Shown here piece after piece: positions 51,427-59,663 of a stretch of DNA of 64,000 bases (its first letter is position 1; each line of letters begins with the position of its first letter). Source of the stretch: Parasedimentitalea huanghaiensis (GTDB taxonomy: Bacteria; Pseudomonadota; Alphaproteobacteria; Rhodobacterales; Rhodobacteraceae). The translations under genes were made by a program, and so were the position numbers. Location: contig NZ_WQLV01000015.1 in assembly GCF_009753675.1 (NCBI RefSeq), positions 1-64,000 of the forward strand, given 5' to 3'. The notes below the pieces were generated by a model that was given only the letters and a program-made list of their open reading frames with translations, was not told where the DNA came from and searched no databases.

Positions 51427-52679
51427 CCCAGAGGTCAAAAGATCAGGCCCCGGACGTCACAGTTCTGGGTGCGGGGATCATTGGTATCTGTACCGCTCTG
51501 TCGCTGATCGAAAAGGGGCTGCGCGTTCGGCTGGTGGACCGCGACGCACCGGGGCAGGCGACCTCTTTCGGCAACGCCGGGATCATCTCACCTTGGTCTG
51601 TGGTGCCGCAATCCATGCCGGGGCTGTGGAAACAGGTGCCGGGTATGTTGTTGGATCCCTTGGGGCCAGTGGCGGTCAAGCCGAGTTATCTGCCGAGACT
51701 TGCCCACTGGGGACTTCGGTTCATACGCGAAGGACGCAAATCACGCATCCCAGCGATTTCCGATGCTATGGAACTGTTGAACCGCGATTGCGTGACTCTT
51801 TTCCGCCAACATTTGGCCGGAACCGGGCGCGAGGATCTGATCCGTGACAGTCTCTATGTCCATGCTTTCCGCAACGCGGATTCGGCCAATCTGTCGGACA
51901 TCGGTTATGTCATGCGCAGGGAAAAAGGGGCCCGATTAAACCGGATCGGAGCGGCGGATCTGCATGATCTTGAACCGGCACTGAGCCCCGACTTTCAAGC
52001 AGCGGTGCTTATTCATGATCAGGCGCGGGCACTGGCCCCGGGCGAGATTGGCACGGTACTGGCTGACAAATTCCGCACCTTGGGTGGAGAGATTCAGCGC
52101 CAAGAGGTCGCGGCGATCCGACCCGAAGATGGTGGATGGGCTTATGACACCGCCGAAGGGCCCTGCTGGTCCTCCAAACTGGTCCTATCAATGGGGGTTT
52201 GGTCGACAAAGCTGCTGCAGCCACTGGGTATCCGCATTCCGATGCAAGCCGAGCGCGGCTATCATGTATCGTTTCAGGATCCGGGTATCGCCCTGAACCA
52301 TTCCGTAATGGATATGGACATGAAATTTGTCGCCTCGTCGATGAATGACGGGCTACGGGTCGCAGGCACCGCCGAATTTGCCGGCCTTGATGCGCCACCC
52401 AATCAAAAACGGCTGGATGGGCTAATAAAACTGACCCGGTCCATGCTGCCGGGCCTGAACGAAAGCGACATTCGCACCTGGTCGGGTCAGCGGCCAAGCC
52501 TGCCCGATAGCCTGCCGTGTATAGGTGAAATCGAGGGCTTTCCGGGGCTGATCGCTGCCTTTGGACACAGCCACTACGGCTTGATGATGGCGCCTAAAAC
52601 CGGACGCATCGTGGCGGACCTCGTGGTTGAAACACCCGCCAATACAGATCTCTCGCCCTTTCGGGCCAACCGATTCTAA
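51423..52679 (+). CDS. FAD-dependent amino acid oxidoreductase (DadA-like)
   Basis: A 418-residue DAO-family flavoprotein. FAD-binding motif VLGAGIIGICTALSLIEKG (residues about 11-29), then RLVDRDAPGQATSFGNAGIISPW, and the C-terminal FAD segment GFPGLIAAFGHSHYGLMMAPKTGRIV. It resembles D-amino acid dehydrogenase small subunit DadA, which oxidises D-amino acids to keto acids and ammonia and passes electrons to the membrane chain. It overlaps the TRAP permease by 4 nt. D-amino acid specificity is a family-level inference. Confidence 0.87.
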   Translation: MTQRSKDQAPDVTVLGAGIIGICTALSLIEKGLRVRLVDRDAPGQATSFGNAGIISPWSVVPQSMPGLWKQVPGMLLDPLGPVAVKPSYLPRLAHWGLRFIREGRKSRIPAISDAMELLNRDCVTLFRQHLAGTGREDLIRDSLYVHAFRNADSANLSDIGYVMRREKGARLNRIGAADLHDLEPALSPDFQAAVLIHDQARALAPGEIGTVLADKFRTLGGEIQRQEVAAIRPEDGGWAYDTAEGPCWSSKLVLSMGVWSTKLLQPLGIRIPMQAERGYHVSFQDPGIALNHSVMDMDMKFVASSMNDGLRVAGTAEFAGLDAPPNQKRLDGLIKLTRSMLPGLNESDIRTWSGQRPSLPDSLPCIGEIEGFPGLIAAFGHSHYGLMMAPKTGRIVADLVVETPANTDLSPFRANRF

Positions 52680-52691
52680 AGGAGCGTACTC

Positions 52692-53429
52692 GTGACCTTT
52701 GACCCCGGTGGACAAAACATCTGCGGCATCTCCATTGGTGTTCTGTCGCTGGAAAGCTATTTCCCCAAACCGCCGGGTCACATCAAGAACCCCTCGAGCT
52801 TACCATTTACTACAACGTATGAAATCCTGCATGGGATCACCGTCCCCAAACTACTGAACTCCCCGTCGCCTGACATGATTGTGCCCATTTTGGAGGCCGC
52901 GCGACGGCTTGAAGCCCAAGGCGTACAGGCCATTACCGGCTCTTGCGGTTTTCTCGCATTGTTCCAGAAAGAAATCGCCGAGGCAGTCTCGATTCCCGTC
53001 TTTGTGTCCTCGCTGTTGCAGGTCCCGTTGGCTTACCAGATGACCCGCGCACCCGTTGGCGTGCTGACCGCTTCAGCCGCGGTATTGACCGGCAGGCATA
53101 TCGAGGGCGCCGGGGCACAGGGCATTCCGATCATCGTGCAGGGGCTTGAGGATACCGAAGAATTTGCCTCAGTCATCCTGAGAAACGAAAGAAATGGTAT
53201 GGATTTGGCCAAGGTTAGGCACGAAGTTCTGACAGCAGGACGTCGATTGATTGAACGCGCTCCGGATATTGGGGCGATTGTTCTTGAATGCACCGATTTG
53301 CCACCCTACGCCCATGATCTTCAACAAGAGCTAAGGCGCCCTGTATTCGATCTGACCACCTTAGCGACCATGATGCACGACGTAGTATTGCGCAGGAGCT
53401 ATTCTCTACTCCAGCAAAAGGAGTCATAA
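52692..53429 (+). CDS. Aspartate/glutamate racemase-family protein
   Basis: A 245-residue racemase-fold protein with both catalytic cysteines, Cys85 (ITGSCGFLALF) and Cys200 (VLECTDLPPYA). It starts at GTG (52692) after AAAGGAG, 12 nt after the oxidase gene. It differs from the hydantoin racemase at 44429 and probably acts on an amino acid or related carboxylate, converting the imported isomer into the form used by the DadA-like enzyme. The specific substrate is unknown. Confidence 0.75.
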   Translation: MTFDPGGQNICGISIGVLSLESYFPKPPGHIKNPSSLPFTTTYEILHGITVPKLLNSPSPDMIVPILEAARRLEAQGVQAITGSCGFLALFQKEIAEAVSIPVFVSSLLQVPLAYQMTRAPVGVLTASAAVLTGRHIEGAGAQGIPIIVQGLEDTEEFASVILRNERNGMDLAKVRHEVLTAGRRLIERAPDIGAIVLECTDLPPYAHDLQQELRRPVFDLTTLATMMHDVVLRRSYSLLQQKES

Positions 53430-53550
53430 GGTTTGTTATGTTATTTTGCGTCAATGCAGTTGCGCTTCATCTCAGTGGTAACATTTCAAGCCACCAGATT
53501 GCGACTGATCGGCTATGCTGGCCACGAACTGAGTATAAATTGAACCCAAA

Positions 53551-53582
53551 ATGAAGCCACGACCTCCGCCAGCAGGCTTCAT
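53551..53582. terminator. Possible bidirectional terminator between racemase and htpG
   Basis: Inverted repeat ATGAAGCC/GGCTTCAT with a 16-nt loop in the spacer between convergent genes; short T-runs follow on both strands. The long loop makes it weak. Confidence 0.35.
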
Positions 53583-53603
53583 CTTGTTCTCGCCAACGAG
53601 ATG

Positions 53604-55469
53604 CTAAAGAGCACTATCCATTACTGCGCTAAGGCGGCGAACAAATTCCGCTGGATCAGAGGGCGCCTCGCCATCGGAAATCCGCGCCTGATCCAGCAAC
53701 AAATGAGCCGCATCTTGTAGCAATGCGTCAGACGCAGCTGCGTCACCTTTTGCACGTTCGGCCAGCTTTTTCACAACCCTGTGGTCGGGGTTTAGTTCCA
53801 GAACCCGTGGCATGCCATCCGTCAGCTGACCATGTTGCTTTAGCAGCCGCTCCAGATTGACGTCCATGTCGCCATCGTCTGCGATCAAGCACACCGGGCT
53901 ATCGGTTAACCGCTTGGACGGGCGCACATCTTTGACTAAATCACCCAGCTCCAGTTTGACTGCTGCAATGAGATTGTCCAGCTCTGGGCTCTCTGCATCA
54001 TCCTTGTCGTCGGTTGCATCTGCATCGCCACCGATTTTATCCAGATCAGTCGCACCACGAGTTACTGACTTGAATGTCTTGCCCTCAAACTCAGTGATGT
54101 GTTGAAGCCAGAACTCATCGACATGATCCGCCAACAGCAGCACTTCCACGCCCTTGGCCTTGAAGCCTTCCAGATGTGGTGACTGCGAAATCTTTTTCGC
54201 GTCATCACCCGCCATGTAGTAAATCGCGTCCTGTCCCTCTTTGCAGCGACCTACATAGTCTGCAAGGCTGGTCAGATCAGCGTTTTGAGATGACGAGAAA
54301 CGACAAATCTCGAGCAGCCGGTCCCGCAAGGTCGGATCTTCGATCAGGCCTTCTTTTACGACCGCGCCAAAATTTCCCCAAAAAGTGGCATACTCTTCTG
54401 CGGCTTTGTTGGCTTTCTTCTTAAGCGCCCCGATCACCTTCTTGCTGAGCGCTGTCTTGATCTTGGCAAGCGTCGGGTCCGACTGCAGCATTTCGCGCGA
54501 CACATTCAGCGAGAGATCCTGTGAATCCACAACTCCGCGAAGGAACCGCAGATAAGCAGGCACAAGATCCTTGGTGTTTTCCGAGATAAATACCCGGTTC
54601 ACATAGAGTTTCACATGGCTTTTACGTTCTGCATCGTACAGGTCCATCGGGGCCGTCGTGGGCACATACAACAGGCTCGTATGGCTGACCGCGCCTTCGA
54701 CATGGCTATGCAAGGTTAGCCATGGCTTATCAAAGGCATGCGAAGTGTGATGGTAGAACTCTGTGTGCTGTTCTTCGGTCACATCCTTTGGGGCACGGGT
54801 CCAAATGGCAGAGGCCGAGTTTAGCGTTTCGTCCCCCAGCGTCACCGGGAAACTAATGTGATCAGAATAGGTTTTGATAATATGGCGAACGCGGACCTCT
54901 TCGAGGAACTCTTTTGCGTCCTTCTTCAGGTGTAACACCACAGTTGTGCCGCATGCGTCCCGGTCAGCGGGCTCAATCGTAAATTCGCCTTTGCCATCCG
55001 ATGACCAATGCCAGCTTGTGTCTTCGCCCGCTTTTCGCGTCAAAACATCGACCTTGTCGGCAACCATGAATGCGGAATAGAAGCCAACCCCAAACTGGCC
55101 AATAAGTCCCATTTCGCCCTTTTCGCCATCCTTCAAGGCGTTGAGAAACGCCCCAGTCCCTGATTTCGCGATGGTTCCAAGCGTTTCAAGCAAGTCATCG
55201 TGGTTCATCCCAATCCCATTGTCCGAAACGGACAGGGTTTTTGCCTTCGCGTCGATCTCAAGCAAAACAGAAAACTGGTCAGATCCGCCGGTGAGTGTGG
55301 GATCCGTGAGGGCCTGGTAACGCAGCTTATCACAGGCATCAGACGCGTTTGACACCAGTTCTCTCAGGAAAATTTCGCGGTTCGAGTAAAGAGATCCGGC
55401 GACAATATCGAGTAATTGGCCTACCTCAGTTTGAAAGGAAAATGTCTCTTTAACGCCGGTATCAGTCAC
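53604..55469 (-). CDS. htpG: HtpG, bacterial Hsp90 chaperone
   Basis: A 621-residue Hsp90. N-terminal ATP-binding domain with SNREIFLRELVSNASDACDK, LSVSDNGIGMNHDDL and IGQFGVGFYSAFMVADKV; middle domain with LYVNRVFISENTKDLVPAYL and VSREMLQSD; C-terminal dimerisation region to the end. The length is normal for bacteria. The start is GTG at 55467-55469 with AGGGG upstream. An RpoH-type promoter is possible upstream. It is an ordinary housekeeping/stress gene unrelated to its neighbours, and it marks the edge of the catabolic island. Confidence 0.95.
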   Translation of the reverse strand: MTDTGVKETFSFQTEVGQLLDIVAGSLYSNREIFLRELVSNASDACDKLRYQALTDPTLTGGSDQFSVLLEIDAKAKTLSVSDNGIGMNHDDLLETLGTIAKSGTGAFLNALKDGEKGEMGLIGQFGVGFYSAFMVADKVDVLTRKAGEDTSWHWSSDGKGEFTIEPADRDACGTTVVLHLKKDAKEFLEEVRVRHIIKTYSDHISFPVTLGDETLNSASAIWTRAPKDVTEEQHTEFYHHTSHAFDKPWLTLHSHVEGAVSHTSLLYVPTTAPMDLYDAERKSHVKLYVNRVFISENTKDLVPAYLRFLRGVVDSQDLSLNVSREMLQSDPTLAKIKTALSKKVIGALKKKANKAAEEYATFWGNFGAVVKEGLIEDPTLRDRLLEICRFSSSQNADLTSLADYVGRCKEGQDAIYYMAGDDAKKISQSPHLEGFKAKGVEVLLLADHVDEFWLQHITEFEGKTFKSVTRGATDLDKIGGDADATDDKDDAESPELDNLIAAVKLELGDLVKDVRPSKRLTDSPVCLIADDGDMDVNLERLLKQHGQLTDGMPRVLELNPDHRVVKKLAERAKGDAAASDALLQDAAHLLLDQARISDGEAPSDPAEFVRRLSAVMDSAL

Positions 55470-55518
55470 AGATGCAGCCCCTGGATTTCTTGCGGAATAT
55501 GGTCGAATTCCTGCGCAA

Positions 55519-55545
55519 TTTAAGGAAGAGATACGGGTGTTTCAA
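55519..55545 (-). promoter_or_regulatory. Possible RpoH (heat-shock) promoter of htpG
   Basis: On the minus strand TTGAAA (55540-55545) is followed after about 15 nt by CTTAAA (55519-55524), 50-75 nt upstream of the htpG start. It fits the loose alphaproteobacterial sigma-32 pattern of TTG followed by an AT-rich -10. Apart from this, 55470-55733 holds no gene. Confidence 0.25.
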
Positions 55546-55733
55546 CCTCAGGATTTCGACATCCGTCAACAGCCACCGGCGCCGACAAACTAAAGATCAC
55601 AAAAATCAAAATCCGAAATCTGGAAGGGGATATCTGACGATTTACGCTGTACCGCCCTCTTTGCTTTTGGCGTGATTATCATATCGGCACCTCGGTGTTG
55701 CCTTTAACACAACCCCCAAAAGGGGAACCACTC

Positions 55734-56198
55734 ATGGAAATAGTTATCAATGGCAATGTGATTGCGGTGCCCGACGATTTGCAAAATGTGACATTGCTCG
55801 ATTTCCTTCGTGATTTTGTCATGCTGACAGGCACCAAGTTTGGATGTGGGGTCGGGCTATGTGGCGCTTGCACAGTGCATCTTGATGGTGTCGCAGCGCG
55901 ATCCTGCCAAACCTACGTTTCGGATATTATCAACGTAGAGGTCACAACGATCGAAGGTCTGGACCAAACCAGTCCTGGCGAGGGTTTGCATCCGGTTCAA
56001 CAGGCCTGGATCGCTGAAGGTGTGCCCCAATGTGGTTATTGCCAGGCGGGGCAGATCATGACGGCATCTGCCCTGCTACACCGTAATCCAGCCCCGACAG
56101 ACGCAGAGATCCGTGAAGAAATGAACGGCAACCTCTGCCGTTGTGGCACCTATGACCGCATTCGGCGGGCCATTACCCGCGTTGCGCAGGAGGCTTGA
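55734..56198 (+). CDS. Molybdenum hydroxylase, 2Fe-2S small subunit (IorA-like)
   Basis: A 154-residue protein with two iron-sulfur clusters: plant-type Cys38, Cys43, Cys46 and Cys58 (FGCGVGLCGACTVHL) and the C-terminal pair Cys100/Cys103 (CGYCQAGQ) and Cys135/Cys137 (LCRCGTY). It carries electrons from the molybdenum site of the next gene product. The ATG at 55734 has AAGGGG upstream; an in-frame ATG at 55695 is less likely. Two-subunit systems without an FAD subunit are of the isoquinoline 1-oxidoreductase type. Confidence 0.9.
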   Translation: MEIVINGNVIAVPDDLQNVTLLDFLRDFVMLTGTKFGCGVGLCGACTVHLDGVAARSCQTYVSDIINVEVTTIEGLDQTSPGEGLHPVQQAWIAEGVPQCGYCQAGQIMTASALLHRNPAPTDAEIREEMNGNLCRCGTYDRIRRAITRVAQEA

Positions 56199-56200
56199 TC

Positions 56201-58429
56201 ATGGAGGCCACGACAAAAATGAAATCCATCAGCCGTCGTCGTTTCTTGAAAAAGACCGGCTGGGTGGCCGCTGGGATAACGGTAGCCAGTTTTGGCGCTT
56301 TTCCCGTGGTGCGTGACAAGATACCGGCCTTACCGACCTTTGATGCCCCCAGCGAAAAGGACGGCCTGACATGGATTCAAATATTGGCAGACGGGCGTGT
56401 CCGTTTTTATTGCCCCCGAATGGAAATGGGACAAGGCGCTGCTTTGGGGCTGACACAGGTCGTGGCCGAAGAGCTGAATATTAAGCAGGCTGACATTGAC
56501 TGCATATTACCCGACACGGACCATACACCGCCGTTTCAGATGACTGTTGGCAGCCAGAGCATCGTTAATTTCTTTGATCCTGTATCATGGGCTGCGGCGC
56601 AACTGCGTGAGGCCTTACGAGCCGTGGCAGCAGAGAAAACTGGCCTGAGTACGGAACAGATTTTGGACGGGCGCTCGGGTTTTAAGTTACCAGACGGTAC
56701 GACGATTGGGTACGCGGCCTTGGTGCCCGCAACGGACGTTATCATTACAGACAACCGGCTGATAGAAAATGATAACTTGAAACGCTATGCTCTCCTGCCA
56801 ACCACAAAACACCAAACGATCGGGCAAAACTGGCTGCACCACGATCTGACCGCAATTGTAACAGGTCGGATGGCCTACGCTCGGGACATATCCCTGCCTG
56901 ATATGGCATTTGGTGCAGTTGTACAGCCGCCGAGTTTTGGGGCGCAGTTAGTGGCGGCTAACAGCGCGAGAGCGCTGGAACTACCAGGCGTCCTTGGAGT
57001 GGAGATCGACGAGGCTGCTGGCTTTGTCGGGGTGGTCGCCAGCACACCGTTTATCCTTTCCGAGGCTTTGGATGTCTTAGATGTCGAATGGCAGATCGAG
57101 TCCGATTTTGGTCAGGAACAGATTGATACCCTTCTTGATGTAGAGAGGCTCCGGGCGGACGACAATTTCACCCATACGTTGGATCAATCCGGCGACCTTG
57201 AGATCGGACAACAATCTGCACGCCATCGATCTTCGGGACGTTACGATACGCCGTTTGCCGCCCATGCGGCAATGGAGCCGCGCTCCGGCCTAGTCTGGGT
57301 AAGAGCGGACAAAGTTGAAGTCTGGTGCGGAACCCAAGATCCGTTTTTTGTGCAGAAAAGAGTGGCGAAGATCCTTGACCGCAAGGTAGAGGACGTCGTG
57401 GTACATACCCATCGTATTGGCGGCGGTTTTGGTGGACGGGTGATGTGTCAGGCCTCCGAAGCTGCGGCGCGCTTGTCTGCAAAATTCAACCTGCCGGTCC
57501 GGGTACAGTGGGACCGCGCGGCCGAGTTTCAGAACAACTACTTTCAGCCCGGATTTTCGCACTTCATCGATGCAGGAGTCAGTCAGGACGGCTTTATAAC
57601 CCATTGGGACCATGATGTTGTATCGTCTTCCATACTTACCGGCTTGGCGCCCGGTTTGATTGGCAAGGCCATTGACCTGGCAACCCCAGATCAAGGTACA
57701 ACGCGCGGGATCCGCGCCCCATATGAAATGACAAACAGGCGCACACGCCACTCAGCCATTCGCACTCCGGTTCCAATCAATGCTTGGCGTGGCCTAGGCT
57801 CCGCTCCAAATGCCTTTGCAATCGAATCGATGATGGATGAACTGGCCTTCAAGTCTGGTATCGATCCATTGCAGTTTCGGTTGAAAAACCTACTTGCAAA
57901 CAGGGCCCGCCTAGCCAAGGTGCTGCGCAAGGTTGGCGACATGTCGAACTGGGGGCAGGTTGCAATTCCTGACACCGGGCGTGGGCTGGCCTGTGCGGTT
58001 TATAAGGAAGAAACCGCCGTCGCGGTTGTCGCTGACCTAACGATCGACCACGCTGCTAAAACTATTAAAGTAACCAAGGTGTGCTGCGCACAAGATTGTG
58101 GATTGGTGCTCAATCCTCATCAAGTCGAAAGCCAGATAATGGGAAATATCACTTGGGGCTGCAGCATGACGTTGAACGAACAGATTACATTTGCACAAGG
58201 CCGGGTCGAGCAAAACAACTTCCATCTATACGAACCGCTTCGTCATGGATCCTCCCCTGAGGTCAATGTGGCGTTACTTTCTCCTCCGGGTACGCCGCCC
58301 GCTCCGGTTGGTGAATCTGCACTACCCCCGGTGCCTGCTGCTATTGCAAACGCTGTGTTTGCAGCAACCGGGTATCGCTGCCGCAGCCTACCGATAACAT
58401 ACGAGGATATTTTTGCGGAGACAGGCTAG
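56201..58429 (+). CDS. Molybdenum hydroxylase, molybdopterin subunit (IorB-like), Tat-exported
   Basis: A 742-residue protein of the xanthine dehydrogenase/aldehyde oxidase family. A twin-arginine signal (SRRRFLKKTG, residues about 11-20) suggests folded export with its 2Fe-2S partner. The motif GGGFGG is at about residue 407, and the catalytic Glu is near residue 705 in PVGESALPPV. Isoquinoline- or aldehyde-type substrates are hydroxylated using water. The ATG at 56201 has AGGAGG upstream and follows the small subunit after 2 nt. No cytochrome subunit gene follows, so the electron acceptor is not evident. The substrate is unknown. Confidence 0.88.
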   Translation: MEATTKMKSISRRRFLKKTGWVAAGITVASFGAFPVVRDKIPALPTFDAPSEKDGLTWIQILADGRVRFYCPRMEMGQGAALGLTQVVAEELNIKQADIDCILPDTDHTPPFQMTVGSQSIVNFFDPVSWAAAQLREALRAVAAEKTGLSTEQILDGRSGFKLPDGTTIGYAALVPATDVIITDNRLIENDNLKRYALLPTTKHQTIGQNWLHHDLTAIVTGRMAYARDISLPDMAFGAVVQPPSFGAQLVAANSARALELPGVLGVEIDEAAGFVGVVASTPFILSEALDVLDVEWQIESDFGQEQIDTLLDVERLRADDNFTHTLDQSGDLEIGQQSARHRSSGRYDTPFAAHAAMEPRSGLVWVRADKVEVWCGTQDPFFVQKRVAKILDRKVEDVVVHTHRIGGGFGGRVMCQASEAAARLSAKFNLPVRVQWDRAAEFQNNYFQPGFSHFIDAGVSQDGFITHWDHDVVSSSILTGLAPGLIGKAIDLATPDQGTTRGIRAPYEMTNRRTRHSAIRTPVPINAWRGLGSAPNAFAIESMMDELAFKSGIDPLQFRLKNLLANRARLAKVLRKVGDMSNWGQVAIPDTGRGLACAVYKEETAVAVVADLTIDHAAKTIKVTKVCCAQDCGLVLNPHQVESQIMGNITWGCSMTLNEQITFAQGRVEQNNFHLYEPLRHGSSPEVNVALLSPPGTPPAPVGESALPPVPAAIANAVFAATGYRCRSLPITYEDIFAETG

Positions 58430-59456
58430 GTCGATCCGTTTAAATCATGATGGCACTAAGACACCAAATAGCTGTGGAGAATTTTCGATCCGTGAATTTG
58501 CCAAAGCAAGCCTGATTGAGCTGATTGCTGTCTATATGCAAAAACACAATCCGGGGAAGCTGTCTGTGTCAACGGATGGCATCGACGCCTTGCGCCAAGC
58601 ACAGGTCCCAGCGGGCACCAAACGTGACATGCTTCAGATGGTTGCGCGTGAATGTGGCCCCGAGGCGCTGCTTTCTATTGGGCAGGAGATTGATCAGGTC
58701 ACCTATGACCCGGTTTGGCGCAGTGCGCTTCGTTCTGAATCTCCTGCTGTCTTGTTTGACAAATGGCACCGGTTCGAGGTGTTTGCTCACTCGAGCAATC
58801 GCGTGGAAATAGACCCCATCACTGAGACACAAGCACGTTTCAGACGAAGTGCAACAGGTGGAGCCGCCCCAACACCGCCAGAAAACCTACTGATTTGCGG
58901 CCTGATTATTGGCCTGCTAGAGGGCATTGGCTGTCGCGGTCTCTGGTGTGATATGGCGTCGCAATTGGGCGAACCGGTCCGCATTCGCCAACAATGCGAT
59001 TTCTGTTTACCCAATAATCCGGCGAAGCTTTTGACCAATAACTGGACTATCGGATGGCAGGGCCATTCTATCTCCAAAGCCATTGACCCTCCGGACAACA
59101 GTTCGGCGCAAGTGGATTTACCTCCCGTCAAAGATGCCTCCTTAGCGACACTTTTAAAAACAATGACCGATCTGATGATGCTTGATGTTGCACGGCAGTG
59201 GAAAACCGACGAACTCGCTAGCGCGTTAGGCCTGTCAACCCGGACATTACAACGTAGATTGACCCAGGCAGGACTCAGTTTTTCTCAACTGGTGCGTTTG
59301 GTGCGGATTTCTGAGGCTTGCCGCCTGCTGAAATCCGGGGATATTTCCCTTACTTCGATTGGGTTTTGTGCCGGGTTTTCCGACAGCTCACATTTTAGTC
59401 GGGATTTTCGGGCCAGCGTCGGGCTCACGCCCAGTGAGTTCCGGGCCTTTCAATAA
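58413..59456 (+). CDS. AraC-family transcriptional regulator
   Basis: A 347-residue regulator with an N-terminal sensing domain of the AraC-arm-binding type (LLSIGQEIDQVTYDPVW region) and a C-terminal double helix-turn-helix (SALGLSTRTLQRRLTQAG; ISLTSIGFCAGFSDSSHFSRDF). There is no ATG or GTG at the expected beginning; the TTG at 58413 is the only early start codon and overlaps the molybdopterin gene by 17 nt. It likely controls the molybdenum hydroxylase operon, but its own promoter is not visible. A later ATG at 58539 would remove part of the first domain. Confidence 0.75.
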   Translation: MRRQARSIRLNHDGTKTPNSCGEFSIREFAKASLIELIAVYMQKHNPGKLSVSTDGIDALRQAQVPAGTKRDMLQMVARECGPEALLSIGQEIDQVTYDPVWRSALRSESPAVLFDKWHRFEVFAHSSNRVEIDPITETQARFRRSATGGAAPTPPENLLICGLIIGLLEGIGCRGLWCDMASQLGEPVRIRQQCDFCLPNNPAKLLTNNWTIGWQGHSISKAIDPPDNSSAQVDLPPVKDASLATLLKTMTDLMMLDVARQWKTDELASALGLSTRTLQRRLTQAGLSFSQLVRLVRISEACRLLKSGDISLTSIGFCAGFSDSSHFSRDFRASVGLTPSEFRAFQ

Positions 59457-59663
59457 ACCCGTCAAACGCCGAATATATGAACACTCGACGGTATTCAGCA
59501 GCGCGGCACAGGATCGCGGAACTTAAGTTTGTTTTGGCTAGTGGTTGGTTTATTTCAAACAAAGCCAGCGACTTGCCCCCACACTAGAAATGACGTGCTC
59601 ACAGGCACGGAGCAATAGCCAGATAGGTCAAACTATCCTTGTACAGATAGGGAAATAGGGCCG

